From Lanius collurio (Eukaryota > Chordata > Aves > Passeriformes > Laniidae), in contig JACBWW010000016.1 of assembly GCA_020086605.1 (NCBI GenBank), positions 9,521,219 to 9,585,218 of the forward strand: a stretch of 64,000 nucleotides of DNA. The letters are read 5' to 3'. The position numbers and the translations under genes were made by a program. This document shows, in pieces, positions 46,721 to 59,500 of this stretch (positions within the stretch are counted from its first letter, which is position 1; every line of letters starts with the position of its first letter). Under the pieces are notes generated by a model. The model was not told where the DNA came from. It searched no databases and saw only the letters and a list, made by a program, of their open reading frames with translations.

Positions 46721-49700
46721 CTAACCCATCTTAAAATGAAAAGTGTCTTGAAACATGGTATATTTTTTTCTTTCTTTCCTTTTCTGTATGTTTAGAAATG
46801 TCAAAGTGAAACACATTGACAATTTGGACACTTTTTCAAGTTGAGAAATTAATCAAAACCAACCTTTTCCTGCAGAGGTTTCATTTTCAACCAAGTAGGC
46901 CTCTTCTGATTAAAGAAGTTGCATAAAAATTCTTGATCATCTCTGCACAGGAGTACTGCTGTAGCTGTTGGGTGATTCATACCTGTTTTAGAGACAGTTT
47001 TCATAGTAATCTATAGGTGCTGTTGTAAGACTCTTTATATGAGTATTTTTGTCTGTGTACAAGTCATGTGGCCCTGGGGCAGTGCCCTGCCAGCTGCAGA
47101 GAGGGCCCTGTGGACACGGGCACCAAACCAAGGCCACACTTTGGAGGAACAAGGGGAGAGCTGGCCCATTTGCCATCCTGTGCTGAGGAAATAAGCCCTG
47201 CAGCACGTTCCCCACAGTGAGCCTGTGTGCAGATGGGAGGTGAGAGGCGCAATGCTAGACAGAGCCGTCCCTTCCTGGGGTGTGGGGAGCCAGTATGAGG
47301 GGTGGGAAGCCCAGGGGTCTGCTGCTGGGGAAGCTGAGTGTAGGGTGGAATCTACAGGGGCACAAAGGAAGCAGGCAGGAGGATGAGTGCTAACTGTTGG
47401 AATTAGTGGTAGAGTGGAAAGGAATGGCCATGCACTGGGATAGGAAGAATAGAAAGGATTTGGAAGGAGACAGAAACAGAGCAGAGATATGAAACAGGGT
47501 GGGGTGAGTGTCTGTGACTCTGGCTTTATACCCAGTTGTAAATTTTTAGTAGAAGTTTTTCAGAAGCAATACATATAGAGTATTATTTATTATTATCTGT
47601 GAAATTCTGAATTAAATATTTTTAAGAGCCTGCTGCTCTTAGAAATTGTACTCTTAGACTGTAGGAGTGGATACTCTTTGGCTAACCTGCAGGGAACTTC
47701 CTTCCTCCATTTGTAAAGGAAATAAGGATGTGAAGATATGTATCTATGCTGTTGTGCTTCCATTCCTCCCCTCCCTCCCACTTCTTAGCACTGGTGACTT
47801 TATCAGCTTTGCTTCAGGCGTCATCTATCTTGTATTCAAGGTTATCAGATAGTGATGAACTAGGAAAAAAAAGAAATCCAACTTTTGACTCAAACTCTTA
47901 AGATATAAAAATGATGTAACCCAGAATACAGCAGTACTCCTACACAGATCAGCAGTCAAGTACCAGAACTGGTGGTCAGTGTTTCACCTTTGAATCACCA
48001 GATTAAAAAAATAGTTTCTTTCAGTGAAGCCTACACAATAGCACTATTTACAGTTATTGTCAGAGCCTTCAAGGCAGCTAGGTAAATGTTTGTAGCTACA
48101 CTTTTAAATTTTGTTTTTTTTTTTTTTTTATGCTGTGACAAATTTTGAACTGTAGAGATAAGGAGATGACAAAATGCTGCAAAGTGTGAAGTGTGCTTGA
48201 CAGTTTAAGAAAGCAGCTTGAAACTGATCCCTTCGTTCTTTGCACAAAAGAATCAATCATAAAGCCTTTTAGGTCAGTTACAGCATTACTGCCAAGCCAA
48301 ATTATACCTATTTGATGCCTTAGCACTACAGCATTGTGGACTCAGCGTTGTCCCAATCGGGCCTGGCAGTGGGGGAAGGGATGGCTGGCAGAGGCACTAC
48401 AGCTGAAAGAGCTGCGGGTCCTGCTACAGCCTGGCCACAGGACAAATGGCTTCACTGCCCCGTGCCCAGAGCGCTTCTGTCCTGCAGGGCCCTGCTCGAG
48501 CAGAGGTGGCTGCGGGCCCGGCTGCGGGCCGGGAGGGAGCCCTGGCTGTGCTCCCAGGCAGCCTCTCACGGGCTCCGACGCAGAGCGGCTCCGTGGTGCA
48601 CAAACCACACGTTCCCAGTGAAGTGGCCTCACTCGTGTAACTCGGCAGCACAGCAACACCCATGCTGCTCTTCGGCAGAGAGGAGACCCAGCTCGGTCCC
48701 ACAGCAAGGCTCCAGTTCAGTTCAAAGACAGAGAAAACTCAACAAGGAAATACAAAGTTGCTCAAATAATCTCTTCTTTCTGAGAGCAGCCTCTGCTTAT
48801 AGAGTATGTGAGCATTTGCATTCTTAGGAAACAATGCCTGTGCACAGTTTGCAATGTTACAGATTCATTCATTGGAAACAATTTGTGTGATTTATTCTGT
48901 TTTTCTTCAAGCGTGATTCTGTTTTTCTTCAGGGCTGCTTGGGGTGTGTGGTTTGACACTCAGCTTGTCAGTTTAGCATTGTGAGATTGTGAGTTTTTTG
49001 AAGAGGGCACATCTGTGGTTATAGAAAAATAACAAGAAGCATCAGATGTTCAGAGAACAAAAAAGCAGAGCTTGGGAGGATCTTAGAAATGAATAGTTAG
49101 CAGAGATGACATATATATGACCCAGAGCTGTAGAGGGCTTATGTGGTAACTGTAAAATCACTTATTTTTCAAGTTTTCAAATGTTCTCTGGAAAAATTAT
49201 CTTAATAAGGAAAAAATACTTTAACTGCAGTTCTAGTTGTGAAATTTTATAATAAGCTAAGGATCTTAAGCAGCAGAAGTATCTATCTGCCTGTTTGTTT
49301 TTGTTTTTTAATTTACTGAGAGCTCATAGTTCAGAAGAATGTATTCAAAAAAGCTTTTAAGTCAGTCAGACCTTTATGCAGTAAAACTACTTCCCTTTTG
49401 ACAACAGAAGGAAATGCTGGGACTGCAGCTTCATCCCCTGTATTACTCCTTTAGACTGTTTGGGAATAATTAAGGTTGATGGACATTTAACCAGTCTTTG
49501 TACAAGGAGTCAAGTCAAACTGCAGAGGACCATAGGCTTATGCAGGTTTCTGTGTTACAGTGAACTGGATCTAAACCTGATTTAAAAATCAACAGAGTTT
49601 ACAACAGTGTCTGCCTTGTTGAAGTGCAGTTATAATTCTAGCTTAACCACCTGCATTGTTATCAAAAGACCATAGTATTTTCAAACTTTTCCCTCCTATA

Positions 49701-52700
49701 ATGATGTGAATTCACTCTCTCTCTCTGGCTATGTAGGTAAAGATACTGCACCAACACAACTTCACTTGCACCATCTCAGTGAAGTATTTTTAATGGATGA
49801 CATGCTTTGAAACCATGCCCTCAGTCTGAAACTTTTGAACAAGAAGTGCAAAAGTTAGTGATTATCTTAATGAATTCTATGCTAAAGTGATACTTATAAT
49901 TTCAACTGCCAAAGTAATGTACACTTTGAACTACAGCCAGCCTTGCTAAATCAGTACTAGCCACAGATTTGCAACCATTTATTCTATTTATTAAATTAAC
50001 AAATCAAAAGTGTCCGCAAAAGGTTTTCTCCTGACTGTGGATAGCACTCGCAGTACTGAGGTGTTTACGGAAAATCCTGCTTAGTGGCAAATCCTGATTA
50101 GGAAACGTTATCATTTTTCTGCATAATAGGTAAGATAGACGTGCCTAACATATGGTTGCTATAAAATACCTTAGATGAGTCAGATCTTAGCTGACAGCTG
50201 TAGGCAGAGTTGCTGTGGCTTCTTAGATAATACTACCAATTATGGTCCTTTTTGTTACTTAACTACTGTACTGTATGTTAAATTATATCAACCTGATTTG
50301 TAGACACTCCTGTTTGAATAGAACAAAAAGGCAAGATTTATGATGTAAATCCTCATCTAATGTTTGCAGCTTATTAAAGCTATATCCAAAGTCCTTCAAG
50401 CTCTCTGTAGTGATGACTAATTCTAACCTAATTGTAGGACTCCCCAGGAAGCTGCTGCTGTCCCACTAAGTGCTCAATTCAGTTACGTATACCATGAAAT
50501 TTAAGGGTAAAAAGTGCCAGAAATGGCATTGATTTGATGATGCAGAATGTACCAGCCAGTAGCCCCAGTGGCTTTGTGCTCTGATCCTTGCACGCAGCTC
50601 TCACAGGTAATCAGTGTGCAAAAATGTACTGAAGAGTTTGCCTTTAAAATGCAGGCTACCACAGTGCCCCAGGGACTGACTTTGATGGAGGGACTTTGCC
50701 AAGTGGCAAGAGGCAGCTGCCTCAGAACCTGTGGTTCTGCTCTAGCCTGTTGTTGGACAGGGGCTCGTTGGAGCTCGTCTTGAGGTAACTGCAGGATAGC
50801 ACAGTAAAGCCAACAAACAGGTGAACAGCTGCAGTGCACAGGGGCCACACTTACTGCACTGTCCTGATTGATTAGCCTCACCAAGTCTAGGAGCTTAGTC
50901 TACACATACAATTATCATAGCAAAGTCTGTTTATTTTCTTCAGAATTCTAGCCTGCACCTTGCTCTACTCTACTTGGGGGGAATGACTTTATCACACGTC
51001 CATACACTGCTCTGTGGCTAATCTGCTTTCACTTGCTTTTTGAAACCAGAGTGCTAAAGGAGAGCCACCTGAAGATATGTGTTTCCAGCTCCTTCCCCCC
51101 ACCTCACCAAATCCTGCATAGCACCACAAATGCCACAGCTCATGTTCTACAGCGTCTTTCAGGCAGCCCATCTCCCAAAGTATTACCACACTGTGCAGAG
51201 AAGTGCTTCTGAGATGAAGTCACAAAAAGAAAACTCACAAGAAGAAAAGTCTCCACCAATGTTTCTTTCTGCCTTTGCTAATGGCAGACACACCCACTTC
51301 CTCTGAGTCTAATCAGAGGAGAACTGGCTGTCAGGTGGTAGAGATACACAGTTGAGAAACAAGAGGTCTTTATAGGTTGGTGCCTAGCCGTGCCTTGTAT
51401 ACCATCTGCTGCTAATGGAAACTTAAGACTTGCCAAAAAAGAGAGGCTGAGTCTGTGTTTTCAATATTTAATGCTCACTGGAAATGACAGTTCAGCATTA
51501 CCTGCTGTCCCAGTGAGATCAGGCTGAACCCCACCCACAGTACTGTGTGTTCACATGCAATTGCAGAAATAAATAGTAAGTATGGAAAACTTAGAGGCAA
51601 ACTCTAGAACTAGAGTGTAACCTCCTGGACATAATTTCAACATAGGGGCATTATTTTTTCCCTCTGAAGACTGCCACTCACTTGAATTCTTACAGGTTAA
51701 GAAAAAATTCAGTGTGAAGTAGTAGCCATCAAAATAAGTGAACAATAGGATTAGATTGCTTAGAATCTTCCCACTGTGCAGGGGCAGGTCCCCATTCAGT
51801 TTTGTGCCACAGTCTATTACAAATTACTCTAGGGAGAGCCAATCTACTGTCAGCCTTCTCAGCTGACTTTTCTGCTTTCTTTCCCCCATCAGGAAATAGG
51901 GGCAGAGGCATTACTACCAGCCACTTCATAAAGGCACTAAGATAAGATTTGGAGATCCTAAATTTAAGAGCATCAGTTCTCTCTGAGGCAAGTGAAGAAA
52001 GGCAGGTACCTGAATTTGGATGCCTAAATTTAGAAGGTGTGAATACTGCTTTCCCCTCCTCCCTTCCCTTTTCTTCTCTCTGATGTGCTAGTCCTTTTTT
52101 CTCAGCAGTTAAGAGACATGTCCAGCTGAGCTGCTCATCCCCTCTTGCACTTTGTAGAGTCCATGTTCTCTCATACTAGGGGGAGCAGGGTAGGACAGGG
52201 AACATCAAGATTCACAGAACTGTTATTTCCCTCCTAAAACCACAACAGATGTCTCACATTAAAGCTACTCACTGAGACTGAAGAGTGAAAATACAGGTGC
52301 CTCTTCTATGTGGACACAGCCTGTGAGGCCCCAGATACATCTCATACATGTACCATGCTCCTTGTTGCTCCCTGCATCTCCCTTTAAAAGACAGGGGATA
52401 TCTAAATTTCCAGTCCTGGGTTTAGTCAGGGTCACAGCTCTGTCAGTTATGCTGCTCTAGATTTACTAAGGAACTTTTTTTTGTTTTGATAGTTTTCAGT
52501 GAAATTTCAGTCTCCCTTCTCTTTGTTTTAATGTAGAAAATCACATTACCATATATAGCTTGATTTGCAAACTTTACACAGATTCCCGGGTAATCTCTTC
52601 AAAAACCTGAATACTTATGGGTTACATTATGACTTTCCTACTTTTCTGAAATGGTGATCATCAAATGAACCACTCTGACTCCTCTTTTTCTCTCCAAAAT

Positions 52701-54193
52701 CCAAGAAAAATTACCAAGCATGGTCAATGGGCAAAAAGAATCAAATGCCAGCAGTGAAGGGCTATGTGCTAGGAAATTCAGTATTACAGAGTGCAGTGCT
52801 TACACTGAGAGTATTTACCAGACCATGAAATGAAATTTAGTGTGAAAATAGACACAAAAGTCTTTCCATCAGCCTCTTTGGCCAGCATAAAGACTGCTTT
52901 GAATAATGTTGAGAAAATGTGATTCTGGGTATGTGGTTGTTCTCTTCCCAAGATTATTTCATCATAGCTGTAGAAAACTTGGTAAGAAATCTGTTCTGTG
53001 ACATGTAGGTATGTGTCACACATTCCTCCTTTGAGGCAGAACAGCTACAACAGCATGAAGCAAGCTTTGCTTCAAGCTTTAAACTAAGCTGTTCTTCAAT
53101 TCTTTACTAAATCAATTACATATGTCAGGAAAAAAAAATCCCACCATCTAAGTCTGATTTTCCCACCCCCCCTGTTATTAAAAAAAACATATCATACTCT
53201 AATTGCCCTGCTACAGGTCCATGGCCAGACAGTGCTGGATGCTTTACATGGTCATGGCAATGGACTTCTGTAACTTTATGATCCTTATCATCTAAGGTGT
53301 TGATGGCTTTACGAAGTTTGTTCCCCTTTCACAGAACTATTCAGAAATAGAGGCTTCTGTCCCATTTACCCTAAGCCCCAGATCCCTAATGACCCTCCAC
53401 ACGTACAGCTCAGAAGTCAGTCACTACAATTTAGTGTATCTGAGATAAGGCTGAAACCACCACTGACCCAAATGTCAACTGCTCTCATCTGCTTAACTAA
53501 AGGCCACAAGGAAACAAACAATCTCCCTGCCAACATAAGCAAAATGAGAAGGGGTCGAACAACCCCAAAACCCAATTAAGAGTGACATCTTTTGAAGGAC
53601 AGATAGCTGTGACAGAAATTTGCTATAAGATAAAAAAATGACATCTAGATTTGAACATTGCTAAGCAGTTAAGCTGTTACAAAGCATGCTCCTAAGAAAA
53701 CTACATAAAGGAACTGAATTTTTGGTATTTGAGTTATCTTTATATACCAGTTAAGGCTGACAGTATTCAAAGATCCATTTGGGATGAGTCTACAGCCTCT
53801 CTCTGACTCAAAAGTATTGGGTATATATGTATACTTTCTGCATTTATTTACATGTGTGTTACTCTTGTCTAATGAAGATGACAATCATTACATGTAGGTG
53901 AAGAATATCCCTTCAGGGTGTTTCCAGCATACTACAGAGCTTTCTTCTGGCCTCGTGGATGGAGAAATGTTATTCTGTTCTTGTAGGGCAAGGAAAAGAA
54001 TGAGGGAGTTTACTACACAGCAGTGAAAGAAGAGATGCAAAAGTCCTGAAAGCTTCCATTTTTGAGTTGCTGAGGCAGACATTAAAGCAGCTACAGTGAA
54101 CCCTAATAAAGAGATCTTTGAGCCTGCTACTTACTAATTTTTATTACAAGAACACACCGTAGGTGCTCAAGACCAAGCCTAAAAATAACTACC

Positions 54194-54221
<28 letters not shown>
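54194..54221. repeat. Poly(A) run, 28 bases
   Basis: Uninterrupted A run in AT-rich intergenic DNA. I see no flanking target-site duplication or retrogene body to explain it as a retroposed tail. Confidence 0.95.
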
Positions 54222-54224
<3 letters not shown>

Positions 54225-56146
54225 CACCACTAAACTGACAGGAAATGTAAAAACTTTCCAAATGAGAGCCATCAAACCTGATGAAACACGGTCATATTGC
54301 TGGTACGATGTGCATTTGTAATGCCTTCTAGGAGTACTCAGTATGACAGAACTGCTGTGAGGTAATCTTTGTGCCCCCAAGGTAAATATGCATGGAACAG
54401 GATAATGGCTTGCTCAAAATCTACTAGCTAAAAATAGAAATATAGTTCACTTCCAAAATCAGAAGCAAATAGATATAAATTCAGTTTAAGTTCTGCTCAG
54501 AGTATCATATCTATTACTCAGTGTTCTATAGAAGGTTATCTTTTGGGGAGGTCTTGACCCTTCTTTCCACATGTATCAAATAAACTTTTTCCATCATGGT
54601 ACAAAAGCAACGTAATTTCTATCCAGTAATTCTTTTGAATTTTGTATTAGACACACTCTCACCATAATGGGTATTTTTTCCCCCTGCTGCACACTTAGAA
54701 AAATGCATAGCTGTAACTCTGCATTAAAGGTTATCCTAATTCTAAATTGTTGCTTTTACAGCTTACACTGAACATAACTTTCCATTACAATGTAAATTTG
54801 GAAAAGTCAAGCATCTCCTAAATAAAATCTACTGCACAATGAAGCTTCCACAGCAAAGCTGCATGAGGCCTGTGTGTCAGGGGTGATCTACATATTTATC
54901 CTCATTATCATGAAGGAACTACACAGCAGTAAACTAGTTAAGTGTAGAGTTCCTTTATGGTGTCCAATTACAGAAGCAAACCAAAGGAATAAACTTTTTT
55001 TTTAAATGGAGTCACTGTGTAGCAGCCCTGGTAAGGCTTGCTTCAGGCTTAACTAGTGCTGGCATTTGCTGCAGATTAAGCACTGTCAGTTACAACTTTC
55101 TTCTCAAGTCTCTCAAAATACAGTGCCCTATGAACTGAGAAATATGCAATAAAACGTATTATGGAATCATTAAGAATTACTAGTGGACTAGTTTTAAATG
55201 GCAGCTTAAAATCAGTGAGTGACAGAAGCAATTCCAAACACACTCAGCGAAAATAACTTTGAAATGACTACTGAAAGCCAAAAATTTTTAGTTATTAAAA
55301 TATATTTTAAAGTCCAAATTAGTAACAACTAGAGTCCGTTTAAAAATAACTTTTCAACAAGTTCAAAGCCCCTCCTTTTTCTTAGAAGTAGCATGACAAA
55401 CAGGCTGTGAACCAGACATATTTGTGTACTGTTGTCCCTGTTCTTAGAGGTTCCTGCTCCATGCATGGGGCAACTGGAAAAATGTCAGCAGCACTGCTCT
55501 TACCATTGGAGGCTCATGCTTTTTTCCCCCCTTCTTTCCCTGATCCCTGTAGACAAACCTTCAGTGAAATTTTTCAAACCAAGAAAAGCCAGACCAATCC
55601 AAATTCCTTTATAACTGCTTTTAAACACTTTTCAGACAATCCATATTTCAACTTGTCTTCATACCTTAAACAACTGTAGTTACAGTCAGCTTCTTCATAA
55701 GACTTCAAAATCCTTACTCATAGGAAGGAAATGAAAAAGCAGAAATGCAAGTACTACAATTCATACTGTTTAATTTTTTATTTAAAAAAGTTCAAACAAT
55801 TGAAGGTTTTCTTTTGTTCTCTGTGCAACTATTTCAGGTAGTAGGAGATGCTAAGATGATTGTGTCATTCTGCAGGGAACAAAGGAGTGAGATCAGTAAT
55901 GTTAATACACCAGGTACTTAAATACTATAATGCTACATTAATTGAATCAGTTGAATATGATCAACATAAGTAAGTATTTGCTCTTAAATTTTTTAGCCTA
56001 TCTGGAATGAAAGATGTAATCTCAATATTATGCAAAAAATACATGGCTCTTAGCTCAATTTTAAATCACAAAAACTGAATATAACAATTTCATTGTAATA
56101 ATTAAAAAAATCCTGCTGAGTCTTAGCCGTTGTAGTCACACCGAAT

Positions 56147-56455
56147 TTTATTTTTTTACAAATTGTGGTAGCAAAAATTCCTCTCAAAATTGCAGTAAAC
56201 CAACCATACATTATCAGAAGATAAATGTGATAAGTAAGCAGCTGGCATTTACTGTAAGTGACAAAATGATGACACTCATTTCCATACCATACATATTTCT
56301 TTACTTTAAAATGTGCTTCACACATTTTCTACTCCAGCTGATACAATCTGTAGTTACTGTACATACTTACAAAATGCTGAAAATTAAACGCGTGGTTAAC
56401 CAGCTTGGTTTTAAGACACAGAAAGTAGCTTAAAGTTAACTGACCATTCAAGATG
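56147..56455 (-). other. RPAP2: RPAP2 3' UTR (proximal)
   Basis: Sequence following the RPAP2 stop on the - strand. The nearest AATAAA on that strand is the complement of 56147-56152. Further AT-rich hexamers lie beyond it (to about 55780), so the message may extend further left. Confidence 0.5.
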
Positions 56456-56594
56456 TCAGACCATTCTAAATATTCTTGTTAAACTTTCCAGATCTTCATT
56501 TTTGAAATGCAGTTCTTCGAGTAACGTGGTCAGGAACTGTGTGTACACTGGGCTCGTCTGAGTATTCTTGAAAAGTGGAGTAGTTTGTGACAAT
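56456..56594 (-). CDS. RPAP2: RPAP2, last coding exon (C-terminus)
   Basis: On the - strand a TTTTTTCCAG acceptor precedes 56594. One carried base plus 45 codons run to TGA (complement of 56456-56458). The peptide includes [20 protein letters not shown], which closely matches the C-terminal end of vertebrate RPAP2. RPAP2 is an RNA polymerase II-associated protein and atypical phosphatase of the CTD serine-5 mark, also involved in polymerase II nuclear import. Its catalytic zinc-binding RTR1-type domain is N-terminal and lies outside this window. The last residues (IFRMV) are shorter than in human. RPAP2 converges on GFI1, as in mammals. Confidence 0.9.
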
Positions 56595-59500
56595 CTGGAA
56601 AAAACCCAAACATATTTCATACAGAAAAGCAACTTTTGAGTGGCAGATGTTAAAAAGCAAAGCTTGTAAGCTCAAACAACTGTACTGAAGAAAGGCAGTT
56701 TATAATGTCACATATGATTAATTCCAGTTTATAATAGACTGTATATATGATATACAATATGAGCTGTACCAAAATATGATTAGGATGTAGTGAAACAAAA
56801 AAATTCTAATTAGAAAAAATGAGAGTAGTTTGCATGCCCCCAATCAGTTGTACATAATGTTATATAATGTAGACCGATGTCAGAACTAACAAAGTGCAAA
56901 ATGTACAATTACACATATAAAAGGGAAGACCTCAGTCATTATTTATTTCTTTACCAAAAAGCTCCTAAACAGTCATTCAGTAAAGGTGATATACTTCTTC
57001 ACATGAGATATAAAATTCCTCAGTTTGGAAGGAGCTACCTCTATGTGGATCACCTAATAATATCTGTATGCAGATGAGATGAGCTGTTTGTTCTCATTTG
57101 CCCTTTAATTTATCAGGATATATTTTTAGCCTAAGGCCCTTTCTTTTTCCTCTAATTGTATTGCAAAATATTGCAAAGATAGTAATAGCTGAATCTACTT
57201 CCTAAGCCTAAATATTAAAAAAAAAATCTTTAATGAACAAAATCAAGTATTAAAGCTTATGCTGACTGTTGAGAAACTTCAATACCAAACATTACTAACA
57301 AGATCACTTAACAAGAACTCATATCCCAGCAACAGGTACTTTGTCTCAAATACAGTGCCATTGACACCACACGAAAGAGTTATTTTAGAATACATTTGTG
57401 AAATTATATACTTTTAATAAGAAATTAAAGATAGTCTATAGTCTTCCTAAAAACTTTGCAGCTCAGGAAGTCTTGAAGTGAGTAACAACTGAGCTCAATT
57501 TCCCTGCAGTCACTGGTATTAAGACTACCTCCACTTGAAAAAAACTGCATATAAAAGAAGATTCTTTTAAACTAAGCAAGAAGAGAGATAAAATATGAAC
57601 AAAGGACCTGACAAGACACAGTAAATAAAAATCTCTTAATAAAAAATAAATTTACAAAAAAAAAATTAATGAAAAAAATTAACTTTTAATGAGTTAAAAT
57701 TACTTCCCATTTCTTCCTGGACTCCATTTCAGTATGTATATTTAGCTAAGTATTTCAGCTATCAAACACTGTCACTTGCTGAGAAGGACTTTCAGAGATG
57801 CTCAAAGTAAGGACAATGTGTGCAAAGAAATGATTTAGGCATAAGCTCTGCTAAATATATATATATATATATATATATAAAAGAGAAGTATTCAGAGTCA
57901 GGTTTGTGGTTTTTGGACTGAGGCCACTGGGTTTTGTAATTTACTTCATGCCAGATGGGACTGAGTTGTTCCTTTCCTGTGAGAGGTACGGGGGTTACTC
58001 CTCGGGCTGGTGAACCAGAGCGCCCCTGCCCAGGGCCGGCACGGGGAGGCTGGGCTTGCATGGGGACGCTTTATCAGCAGTGGAACACAGGAAGTGATGA
58101 TAGAGGATCAGAGCGTTAGTCCGGAGACAGGGATAGAGGGAGGAAGACGAGGACATGCATTACTGCTGGTCTTCAATTCCCCCCTCTCAGAATTATGCAG
58201 GTTGCATATGAAAAAGGACTGGTGGCAGAACCAGTCATGACTTCCTGAGTGCTGGTGCGAGGCAGCTGTAGCACTGTAAACCCTTCTCCTGGCCATGATG
58301 CAGTTTTACATGCATTTTTATCTGAATTTTCTTACTCCAGCCATGGGCTTAAGAGGATGTTAAGAGGACATTATTTTTCAAAAACAGCAGAAAGCTTGTG
58401 AAGTTTTAAGGAATACTCTAAAACCAAAATATTTACTACCATGAATGAAGCTCACATGCCTTTGGGGTTTTTTTTTTGGAACTGCAGTTGGTGATATTAC
58501 ATAGTTTCATGAATTACAAACATGTCCTAACTGTCAGACCCTGTTTAAGATACACTGTTTAAAGAGTAACTATTATAGCTTACAACAAGAAAGAAACAAA
58601 AAGGTATTGGTATTTTCAGAGAAATTGCCAGGCATTAAATATTGAGAAAGAAATGGCAGTTAAAAAGAAGTTGTAGCAATGGATGAATTTTTTTTCTTAC
58701 CTGAACTTTGTTTTAAAACTAATTAAGCTACTAATTATCTGATAAGTAAGAGACTAAATCAACAACTAATTTCAGAGAGGCACGTGCAAGTTTTTAGCAA
58801 TTAGTTAAAAGTTGAGTCTTGATGGGACAACATGTTCAATATTTATGAATATATGTACAAACACATTTCCCTTGGAAAAGTGTGTCCTTTTGACCTTTAA
58901 ATGATGTTTTAACTTGTCATTTGAAAAGCAGTTATCATTGAGTACTTTTCTACTTTCAGGTGGCTGTTGAAGCAGACGCAGAAGCTTTTGTCTAGGAAAG
59001 GAGCAAGCACAAGTTGCTGGTTTGCATGGAGTAGTAAGTTATAAGCTCTAAGTAACACTGGTCCAATGTATATTTGAGGTACTGCACAAGAGAGTATTGA
59101 GGGACTGTTTAACTGAATTAAACCTTAATTGCATGCAAAAGCCAGAACAGCATTTAGGATCAATATCTTCAAGTCACAGAAAATTACAATGATCCTATCT
59201 CTCAAGAAACTATGATGACTAATTCAATTTAATGATACACAGGATTTCAGTTCAGAGATTGGGGAATTCCCTTCAAAGTCTGCAGTGTCTTCAACAGATG
59301 TAGAAAATAAACAGGAAATGGGATATTTGGGACCACAATAGTAACTGGTGAGTGCAACAATGAAAATAAAAATTTTGCTTTTCTGTTACCTCTTTCAGAT
59401 GTTGCAACATTAATCTGGGACAAACTTTTATGAATAAAGTCAAATAAAAATAAGAAAAAAATAAAGGACTAAGTGATTTTAAAATAACCACCTATAGATG

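Larger units (their letters stand above)
31116..56146. other. GFI1-RPAP2 intergenic region
   Basis: About 25 kb between two converging genes with no gene I can support. It holds a GC-rich minisatellite (31872-32256), an exact 70-bp tandem duplication (46581-46720), T runs (35029-35046, 48114-48129), a 28-base A run (54194-54221), a GC-rich islet (about 48330-48720), and two protein-like open stretches at 35134-35416 and 38387-38680 that I could not identify. Other open frames look random. Confidence 0.6.
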
